From Polytrichum commune (lineage: Eukaryota; Streptophyta; Polytrichopsida; Polytrichales; Polytrichaceae): a stretch of DNA of 64,000 nt. The translations under genes were made by a program, and so were the position numbers. The DNA lies in contig OX485807.1 in assembly GCA_950295325.1 (NCBI GenBank), forward strand, positions 11,251,001 to 11,315,000, read 5' to 3'. Under the pieces are notes generated by a model that had not been told where the DNA came from, made no database searches, and saw only the letters and a list, made by a program, of their open reading frames with translations. Positions 55,699 through 64,000 of this stretch are shown one piece after another (within the stretch, counting starts at the first letter, position 1; each line of letters starts with the position of its first letter).

Positions 55699-57574
55699 CT
55701 AGACTTCTGAAGATGATGCACGACAGTGCATCAGCACATCAAATTAAACAACTCTAATTACGCCCTACTTGGAGCTTCGAATCACCAGTTTAGATTAGAT
55801 TGTGGACACCTGCATGTGTGGTTGAGAAGAACCTGTACTCCACTGCCAACTCCTTTGGTAATCCAGGTACTGAAATGATTCGGCTTCAAACTCCTCCCAT
55901 GCTTGCGATATCCAGCTGCGAGCAGTTGTGGCGAAACTTTTCGACCTTAAAACGACACAAAGAGTTCCCAATAAAAGTTTGATGAGGAATTTGAGAAGTG
56001 TAGAGAGGTCGGAGTCAGTCTGGACCTTTCAAGTTGAGAAGCAATTTGGAGGGAGTAGAAGTGGACGGCAGTCCCCACCCGGGTCTCAACCATGTCGAAA
56101 TTTCAGTGATTTCACCTGTGATGCATCAATGCAGTTGCAGACATGGAAACATGTATCTTGTGGAGACATCGCCGTGACTTGAAGAGTTTTGATTGAAAGC
56201 ACCTGAAATGCCAGCAAACAGAGAAACGTCATCGAAAGGATCAGACAGAATCAGTGCTATGATGTACCTCGTCTGCCATTAGTTTAGAGTGAAGTCCTCC
56301 CTCGAATTAATCGACAGTGCGAATGTAACAATCTCTCTACAACAACACCAAATGCCTTGGAGCGAGCTCGTTCGCACGCAGCTGCCACTGGCAGTAGTGC
56401 AGCTGAGCAATCGCAACGGCTGGTCCGAATGGGGGCACGCGGCTACCAACTTCACTTTCGGTTAAGAAATGATGGCGGTGGCAGGTGTGGGGTATATCCA
56501 TATCTCGGCATCAAGATAAATTAGCAAAGCTCACCCAAGCGTTTTCCGACATAGCCGCTGCAGCAGCTAGTTTGAGCGAATATGGAAGTTCGGAATACTT
56601 CACGGAAGTGCCCTACATCTCTATCAAATGTTGCTCTAATTCCCTCGATGATTATTTAGCTCATGTGCACTGCGACCTGACCTCAAATTTAGTTTACGTG
56701 CGCGTAATGAGTTGTCTCAATGCTCAAGTTTGCAAAGCGCCTGGATTGACAAATGTTGCATTTGATAACATATTAGGGCAAAGGAATTCCAACCTCGAAT
56801 GAGCACATCACACGAACTATAGGCAACTATTTATATGCAACTCCCTAGTTGCTTATCGCCATACTTGCAGTGCGAAGGAAGACTCCGATCTCACTCATTC
56901 AGATTGATGGAGAGGAGGAGAATGCAATTAGCACACAAACTGAAGAAAATCAGAGGAAGCCAGAGAGGAATGAAGGATTTAACCTACACCATAGCTGTTC
57001 GCGCAATATAGATAATTTGCGCTAAATCATGCCCTCCAGTCAAAATCAAATGTGCAGGATCGGCCAGCATTAAAAAATAAATAAATAAAATGCATGGACT
57101 CAATCAATGCTTCCCATCACAATCCTTTCTAGTTTGAATCCTGGCTCCAAGGACATACTGTACTACTCGTCAGTGAAGAGCTTGCGCAAGTATAAGAGCT
57201 ACCTCTGTCAACATTAACTAGTGCACTGCACTTTGAGATTCGACGTACACTTGTAAGTAAAAAAGCACAAGCTCGCTTGAGGACACCGTGTATTGCAAGT
57301 CGACAGACGCTCCGCTCCGAGCTGAGCCATAGCTGGTACCGGTGAATGGCCACTTGCAATGAATGCACAGTCGAACCTCCGTATCTATGGATATCCACCA
57401 CTATCACGCAGCCGTAAGAATCAACACTTCAACAGTGGAAGAATTGCGGCCCTCCACCGTGAGCTCTGGACATAAATGAGGCCTCTGAGCTCACAAGATT
57501 AGATTCAACCGGCAAGTGTCACCCAAGTGGTTCGCTTGTACAGCTTGAAGGACTCCGCACGACGGAACACCCGC
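55699..57574. other. 5' flank of the GALS-type gene, no gene assigned
   Basis: Should contain the GALS promoter and leader on the minus strand. Open frames (56485-56802 plus, 57129-57407 minus) match no family I know. The region is GC-richer than typical intergenic DNA here and shows no repeat family, so an unrecognised gene or leader exons are possible. Confidence 0.4.
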
Positions 57575-57964
57575 CCCCACTTGATCGACTCATCATGGCA
57601 GAGCCAGACAAAAGGCGAGCTCCCCACTCATTGAGCTCCACAAAGCACCTTTTTCTTCGCCACACTCTGGGCACACTCTTCCTGCCTCCGAAACAAACAC
57701 CCAATTTTATTTTTTACAAAAATTAAGACCTTCATCACTTAGTCGTATCCTAAGTAAGCTCGTTCGACTCAGGAGATTGAACCTACCTGACTGCAGAGTG
57801 GCAGGATGACTACTATTACTACTTTCTACCTATTCATCAATTTCTTGCCCACTTCCGAACGGTTTTTTCATCATCGTCGATCGTGGGGGTGGTGATGAGG
57901 GTGCCTTTCGAAACAGACTGGAGATGGAACGGCGAGCAATGAATGGGGAGAACCGACTAGCTAG

Positions 57965-58165
57965 TTACACATGAGCCGGGTTGAGGTTGAGAAATAACCG
58001 GTTCAAAGGTCAAGACTTCAGGAGAACTACCCATCATTTTAGTGGAATCTATAGAATATGCCTCAAATTAGTAGAGGAAAACTGAAACATTCATCATGAA
58101 ACCAGTTGGACTTGGAAACACTAGGATATTGATCAATTTTGTCCCAAAACCTCCTCGGACACTGA
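57965..58165 (-). repeat. Repeat family F, copy 4
   Basis: Inverted relative to 31765-31985: GGTTGAGGTTGAGAAATAAC, CTTCAGGAGAACTACC, CAGTTGGACTTGGAAACACT. The same copy is present again at about 63123-63323 within the long direct repeat. Confidence 0.6.
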
Positions 58166-58186
58166 CGGCGAGGAGTTGAGATATTT

Positions 58187-58753
58187 AATTATGGTCGAGG
58201 CATCCATAGTCGACAAAGTCCATTTAACCACTCACTAGGGTCATGTAATGTCCACATGCATGAGATTTATAATTTTTAGCCAAATGGAATTAAGGTCTAT
58301 GTGGCAGTGCTAGCTTGTGATTGCTTACCCTCATAAGAGTTTTGACAAATGTCGTCACCAACCATTAGTAGTTAGATGAGCGGCTGGTTATGGGTCGACC
58401 TGTAGATCGACTATGTGTTGCCCTAATTTGATTGCTTCAAAATTTGTAGCAATTTCCATATTCTTGAAGAAAATTAAATTAGAAGAATTTACATTCTCTT
58501 TAAAAGATGTTTCTCTTCACAAGAAAAATAATTCCCCGCTAGTACTCCTCCTAAACATATGCAAAATCTCTAATTTTATCGGTTACAGATGCCTCAACCT
58601 TAGAGATGAAAAAGGGAAGGGTGGAAGTTGAGATCATAGTATCATGGCACTATCGATTCCAGCCTAATCAAAAGCCATTCTCAACCTAATCAAAATTCTG
58701 GCACCCTATAGATTGTCGATGGATCCTGAGTGGGAATAGGTGCCTCTACTATA
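58187..58753 (-). repeat. Repeat family G, interior plus right end
   Basis: 58187-58600 matches about 5200-5468, and the end AGGTGCCTCTACTATA is the inverted form of the 4802 and 38991 starts. It includes ACCCTATAGATTGTCGATGG, inverted counterpart of the sub-terminal sequence at 4840. Repeated at 63345-63911. Confidence 0.65.
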
Positions 58754-58842
58754 CATAGGCACCACGAACCCAAGCCAGCCCTCGTGGGCTCCTTCGATCA
58801 GAGTTAATTGTTGTTGCAACAACATACCCAGCTTCAACGTTG

Positions 58843-60322
58843 CCAGGGTCAGAATGCATCATGAGTGACTCTGAGACCAGTACAAGTGGCTTTTATTTTA
58901 TTTGGCAGTGGGGTGGGAAGGGAACGTGTTTAGCAAACAAATTGAAAATATCTTTCATAGCATTCTTCATGTGGAGGCCACACAAAAATCGCCGGTTCCA
59001 AAATGGAAACCAGTGGACCCATGTATAAGAATTTGACCTTGATATGTGTCTAACCTTCGAGCGCTTGGTTTTAAGGTTGATACCTCTTTTGTTTTGTGGA
59101 AACACCTGTTTTCAACTCTACTTAAAGATGGTGGGTTTGTAAGGTTTAATTCTCAAAAGGTCAAGGCCAAATGTGTATGTGTGTGTATATATATGTATAT
59201 ATATGTATATGTATATGTATATGCATACACAAAAAAATTCCAACATCTGCCTAAAACATTTCAGTCCAATTTAGTAGCTTGTTGAATAAAATTAACACTT
59301 TTTTATATAATAGATCTGACTGTGCAAAGGGCATCTCCATGTAGTTAGGATCGTTCACGCAAATTTTTATCCATCCATGTGTCCAAAATCCAAAAATTAT
59401 GATACGAAAGTGTGTGTTGGGGTATTGCTAGGCATTGATGACTTTCCCAAACAAAAACGTATGCCTCGGTGTTTAAGGGTTAAAACCGAGTTTTTCCGGT
59501 CGAAGCTAAAAACTTACATTTGTAACCAAAATAAGAGGGACCAACTTTGAAACTAAACTCCCAAAGTTAAGGCAAACATCAAAACCAAACTCCGTTCACC
59601 TTGGCCCACTAACCTCCATTTTGAAACCAATATTTCCAAAACGTGTGTGGCCTCCCCTTCTACATGGGTTTTTCTACGCTTTCTATAAGGGGGGTGGAAG
59701 ACTAAGCCAAAGAGGATCTAAAATTCAGATTCAGTTTGAGGTTGTTGAGGGAATATCCACATCGCAAGCCATGAATTCCAACACCAATCCGCCTTCCCCT
59801 CACCCCGCACTGCAAGCATTTGAGACCTTGGCAACACTACCAGCATTGATGAAATCTTGTCCCGTACCGTGTGTCATTGAATGATCTGCAAATCTACCAC
59901 AATGATAGATTTGCACATTCGTTCATTGAGATTGGACGATAGTGTCCTAACCCACATAAAAAGGTTGAGTTGCTAAAGAATGTTAGGGTTTGTTTGTCTA
60001 TATTTGACAATTAAAAAAATATTATGAACATTTATGCCACATGTATAATCGATGGAATTAGCAATAGAGACAACAACATTCATGAACATCACGCGTGTTG
60101 GTAGAATGTGTGTAGAAACTTAGTCTATCATATGTTTTATGCCACAATTAACACCTGGGCAACTAAGGTCAGAGACAAATTTGCATGTACAAACACAGTT
60201 GCCATTTCACATGCATAAGAGCATTCAGTTGATACATATAACAAACTGTATATTCAAGAAAGGTTTCGCTTGGGGGATGATTTCCAGGCTTTCATATGAA
60301 GTTGGGTCCATTTCCATACTAA
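58843..60322. other. Intergenic with TATG microsatellite
   Basis: A TATATG/TATG run lies at 59180-59225. No gene; the open frames are short and unrecognised. Confidence 0.5.
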
Positions 60323-60629
60323 GGGCCGGTTTACACTACGGTGGAGAAGTCCACCGGTCATGAAAAAAAAGGGCGTTTCTCAATTGTGATTGGTTGAAAA
60401 TGCAACTCTTGACCGGTGGGTGTTTACACTAGGTGAAGAAAACAATGGTGGTGAACTTTTCTCATGGATGATAAAATGACATGGCCACCTACATGGCGGC
60501 ACTTTTTGGAGTTGGGCTTCTCCGGAGGAGGAGTTTCTTGTCCGGCCTCAAGAAGCCGGAGAAGCCCAACTCAATAAAAATATTTCTTGACCGACCGGAG
60601 GCCTTCTCCACCGTAGTGTAAACCGGCCC
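60323..60629. mobile_element. PIF/Harbinger-like MITE
   Basis: 307 bp with 27-bp perfect inverted ends starting GGGCCGGTTTACACTACGGT, flanked by TAA on both sides (60320-60322 and 60630-60632). Inside is a second inverted pair around GTTGGGCTTCTCCGG. The perfect ends suggest fairly recent movement. Confidence 0.9.
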
Positions 60630-60732
60630 TAAGCTTACCTTTCAGTTTTTAATCTAAAGTCTGGTCAAAGCAAAGCTTTTTTAGAATTCAAAAAGGTATG
60701 CAGGGAGACAATGAATGGGGGAGAACCAACTG

Positions 60733-61005
60733 CTACACTAAATGTGTTATTTAGTGTCACCAATTCTAATTGTATTGCTCAATACCACTTGTAAACCTCG
60801 GTGTAGTGTCACCAACACTAAATGTTAAACCCAACATTATTTTATCATTCCTTGTAACATTTTTGGGGGATCATAGATCTACAGTGTTGCAATTACTGTG
60901 GCTTACCAAGTGGTTTTCCATCCAGATTTCAATCATCCATGACAATATTTCATCACACATTACTGATAAGTGAAGGTAGGGTTTTGGCCAATGGATGAAC
61001 TGTGA
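60733..61005. mobile_element. MITE family E, copy 3 (right end not found)
   Basis: Starts CTACACTAAATGTGTTATTT and follows the other family E copies (TGTCACCAATTCTAATTGTA, GATCTACAGTGTTGCAATTA, CAATCATCCATGACAATATT) until about 61005, where similarity stops without the inverted end. Confidence 0.65.
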
Positions 61006-61349
61006 GGCCAAACCGCCCACCCTTAAGCGTCCTAGTCCAGGTGAGGGAATGGATATCACATTCGTTTCACATAGCTCCCTCTTACCCACTTCATTGGAAG
61101 TCATTACATTTCTCATTAATTCGTACACACCAATTTATTCCATAACAAGATTACAAGTGTTAAGAAACGCTCTTCTCTATCATGGCGCTATTCGCGTGCT
61201 CAAGTACAATCCCACACAACTTAATCACCACTCTAATGAACTAGTTCTTTTCCTCTTTGTTTAAAACCAACACTATGTACTAACCTAATTGACTACGCTA
61301 CAATTTAGTCTAGTGTAACTATTAGCTCCCCCGAATTCTACCAGCTGCT

Positions 61350-61700
61350 CCTTAGTAAGCTTTTGTCCCAGCTCTTAGTGAGCTTCTGTCCTCGGCCTTA
61401 GTAGGCCTCTGCCCTTGGCCTTAGTAGATGTTGGTCTCATCTAAGTAAGCTTTGTCTTCGGCCTTAGTAGATGTTGGCCTCGGCCTTAGTAGTTGCTGGT
61501 CTCATCTAAGTAAGCTCTGCCCTTGGCCTTAGTAAGCCCATGGTCTCGTCTAAGTAAGCTCTACCCTCGGCCTTAGTAAGCCCCTGGTCTCGTCTAAGTA
61601 AGCTTTGCCCTCCCTTAGTAGTTGTTGGTCTCATCTAAGTAAGCTCTGCCCTCGGCCTTAGTAGTTGTTGGCCTCATCTAAGTAAACTCTGCCATTGGCC
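61350..61700. repeat. Minisatellite of irregular units
   Basis: Words CTCGGCCTTAGTAGTTGTTG and GTCTCATCTAAGTAAGCTCT alternate with variants, in units of roughly 40-60 bp and about eight repeats. Degenerate array. Confidence 0.8.
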
Positions 61701-61756
61701 TTTCTAATCGCTAATTTTCTAAGCTCCCTCTAATCAACTACATTCTCTACCACACT

Positions 61757-61784
61757 ACACCACACACACACACACACACACACC
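61757..61784. repeat. (CA)n microsatellite
   Basis: About a dozen CA units followed by (GA)n. Confidence 0.9.
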
Positions 61785-62533
61785 ACAAGAGAGAGAGCTG
61801 ACTTTTCAAAACTTTCACAAAGTTTGAACTTCCTCTTTTCAGAGGCCAAATCCTTCAAGTTCTTCTTCATTGTAATGCAAGGGTGGGTGGGTGGGAATGT
61901 TTACAAGACTCTTTCTAAGTCACTTACCTTGCCCTATTTCACCATTACATAGTGCTTTGCATAAGAGAGTCCTTTGCAGTCATATATTGATGGGTGTATT
62001 GTATCACCTAAGTATTCTATGCCATATCCTAACTTGCCTTGCAATGATGAGTGCCTCATTTACATGCTTTGTGAACAAATGGTTTTCATTACCCATTTGT
62101 ATGGTTTCACTTATCCCATGCTTTGGAGTCTAATCCCCAACCTTCATGTTCTAATGCAAAAATGTATCTATCTAGTCCACTACATGTATGAGGTACTTAC
62201 AAAGAGGAAATAATCCTATTAGCCTCAACCAATGGAAATGCATAAAATGTCATAATCACAAAGCATTACTGCATTGAACGTGTGAAGGGCCTGCCTCACC
62301 TGTGCCCATGCAACCAACCAACAAAAAATGAGGATTAGTTACGTACACGAGGTAAATAACAGCAGGACCCAGTTGTTATCCATGTCGCACACTTAGACTC
62401 CATTTCAAAAACATCAAAGTATTTCAAGAAAGTTACACTCATTGTCAAGCCACATATGAGTGTTCAAACCTGTTCTTTTGCCATGATGGGGTAACTCCAA
62501 GTAGAATACTCTTCTTGGTGGTGACTCCTACTC
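61785..62533. other. Intergenic, nothing recognised
   Basis: No gene, repeat or transposon end supported. Confidence 0.5.
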
Positions 62534-62732
62534 CTTCACGCTTAGCACTTAACTAATACCCTAATTCACACTAAGTTGGCCGCACCTTCCACTACCGTGA
62601 ATAGTAGAAAAGAGGCTCCGTTTTAGGGTTAAAGGGTTTATATTGGAGTTCTTACCTATGGTAAGTTCTTCACGCTTAGCACTTAACTAATACCCTAATT
62701 CACACTAAGTTGGCCGCACCTTCCACTACCGT
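62534..62732. repeat. 65-bp direct repeat at the junction of the long duplication
   Basis: 62534-62598 and 62668-62732 are identical over 65 bp (CTTCACGCTTAGCACTTAAC ... ACTACCGT), separated by 69 bp. The second copy runs straight into the long direct repeat copy 2 at 62733, so the breakpoint of the large duplication lies exactly at the end of the short one. Confidence 0.9.
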
Positions 62733-64000
62733 CCCCACTTGATCGACTCATCATGGCAGAGCCAGACAAAAGGCGAGCTCCCCACTCATTGAGCTCCACA
62801 AAGCACCTTTTTCTTCGCCACACTCTGGGCACACTCTTCCTGCCTCCGAAACAAACACCCAATTTTATTTTTTACAAAAATTAAGACCTTCATCACTTAG
62901 TCGTATCCTAAGTAAGCTCGTTCGACTCAGGAGATTGAACCTACCTGACTGCAGAGTGGCAGGATGACTACTATTACTACTTTCTACCTATTCATCAATT
63001 TCTTGCCCACTTCCGAACGGTTTTTTCATCATCGTCGATCGTGGGGGTGGTGATGAGGGTGCCTTTCGAAACAGACTGGAGATGGAACGGCGAGCAATGA
63101 ATGGGGAGAACCGACTAGCTAGTTACACATGAGCCGGGTTGAGGTTGAGAAATAACCGGTTCAAAGGTCAAGACTTCAGGAGAACTACCCATCATTTTAG
63201 TGGAATCTATAGAATATGCCTCAAATTAGTAGAGGAAAACTGAAACATTCATCATGAAACCAGTTGGACTTGGAAACACTAGGATATTGATCAATTTTGT
63301 CCCAAAACCTCCTCGGACACTGACGGCGAGGAGTTGAGATATTTAATTATGGTCGAGGCATCCATAGTCGACAAAGTCCATTTAACCACTCACTAGGGTC
63401 ATGTAATGTCCACATGCATGAGATTTATAATTTTTAGCCAAATGGAATTAAGGTCTATGTGGCAGTGCTAGCTTGTGATTGCTTACCCTCATAAGAGTTT
63501 TGACAAATGTCGTCACCAACCATTAGTAGTTAGATGAGCGGCTGGTTATGGGTCGACCTGTAGATCGACTATGTGTTGCCCTAATTTGATTGCTTCAAAA
63601 TTTGTAGCAATTTCCATATTCTTGAAGAAAATTAAATTAGAAGAATTTACATTCTCTTTAAAAGATGTTTCTCTTCACAAGAAAAATAATTCCCCGCTAG
63701 TACTCCTCCTAAACATATGCAAAATCTCTAATTTTATCGGTTACAGATGCCTCAACCTTAGAGATGAAAAAGGGAAGGGTGGAAGTTGAGATCATAGTAT
63801 CATGGCACTATCGATTCCAGCCTAATCAAAAGCCATTCTCAACCTAATCAAAATTCTGGCACCCTATAGATTGTCGATGGATCCTGAGTGGGAATAGGTG
63901 CCTCTACTATACATAGGCACCACGAACCCAAGCCAGCCCTCGTGGGCTCCTTCGATCAGAGTTAATTGTTGTTGCAACAACATACCCAGCTTCAACGTTG
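62733..64000 (+). repeat. Long direct repeat, copy 2 (continues past the window)
   Basis: See copy 1 at 57575-58842. No difference was found in the parts compared by eye, including a 72-codon open frame that is the same in both (58413-58631 and 63571-63789) and is not a recognised gene. Confidence 0.9.

Larger units (their letters stand above)
57575..58842 (+). repeat. Long direct repeat, copy 1 (at least 1268 bp, apparently identical)
   Basis: Every line compared matches 62733-64000 at a constant offset of 5158 bp. The left edge (CCCCACTTGATCGACTCATC) is sharp; the right edge of copy 2 is beyond the window. It contains repeat family F (57965-58165, minus) and family G (58187-58753). No TG...CA ends, primer-binding site or retroviral protein between the copies, so these are unlikely to be LTRs. 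Confidence 0.9.

Noticed and set aside
57575-64000. The long direct repeats as LTRs of a young retrotransposon
   Set aside because: No TG...CA ends, no primer-binding or polypurine sequences, no retroviral proteins between the copies, and each copy contains pieces of other dispersed repeats.

Overview
This is a stretch of nuclear DNA from a land plant. It has spliced genes with GT-AG introns of 0.5 to 2 kb, wide spacing between genes, and mostly AT-rich intergenic DNA packed with non-autonomous DNA transposons (MITEs). There is no operon-like layout, no rRNA or tRNA gene that I can recognise, and no CRISPR array. The protein set (SAL1-type phosphatase, GT92 galactan synthase, AP2/ERF factor, plant SRPBCC protein) fits an embryophyte. 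I cannot tell from sequence alone whether it is a bryophyte, lycophyte, fern or seed plant.

Four protein-coding genes are supported. (1) 13080-14456, minus: intronless 458-aa protein with one AP2/ERF-like domain in its middle, an unrecognised N-terminal half and an acidic-aromatic C-terminus. (2) 17007-23960, plus: eight-exon SAL1/FRY1-type 3'(2'),5'-bisphosphate nucleotidase. All splice junctions were reconstructed, giving a 352-aa core, and a second in-frame upstream ATG adds a 45-residue extension without acidic residues that looks like an organelle transit peptide. (3) 46006-48464, plus: two-exon, 166-aa SRPBCC (polyketide-cyclase/START-like) protein whose intron carries a decayed tandem copy of the end of exon 1. 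(4) 52613-55698, minus: two-exon, 496-aa GT92 glycosyltransferase of the GALS beta-1,4-galactan synthase type. The four genes have unrelated jobs (transcription, PAP removal, unknown small-ligand binding, pectin side-chain synthesis) and nothing shows that they act together.

The rest is repeat-derived. By region: 1-8.8 kb holds nested MITEs (hAT-like with 8-bp target duplication, Stowaway-like, Harbinger-like, CACTA-like) and two unclassified repeat families. 8.8-13 kb is almost featureless. 26-36 kb is the densest repeat zone: a decayed PIF/Harbinger transposase, two minisatellites, a 239-bp insertion with 11-bp flanking repeats, a Harbinger-type hairpin MITE, and a foldback element with about 290-bp inverted repeats that itself hosts a TA-flanked MITE. 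36-43 kb has a decayed LINE RNase H domain and more MITEs. 57.6-64 kb carries a direct repeat, apparently identical and at least 1268 bp long, with copies 5158 bp apart; the second copy runs off the window.

I found no convincing new biological system of the defence or multi-gene kind. The best leads are the dual-start SAL1 gene, the AP2 protein with an unknown N-terminal half, the exon duplication in the SRPBCC gene, and several transposon families with clear boundaries. Repeat-family letters (A-G) are labels made for this window only.
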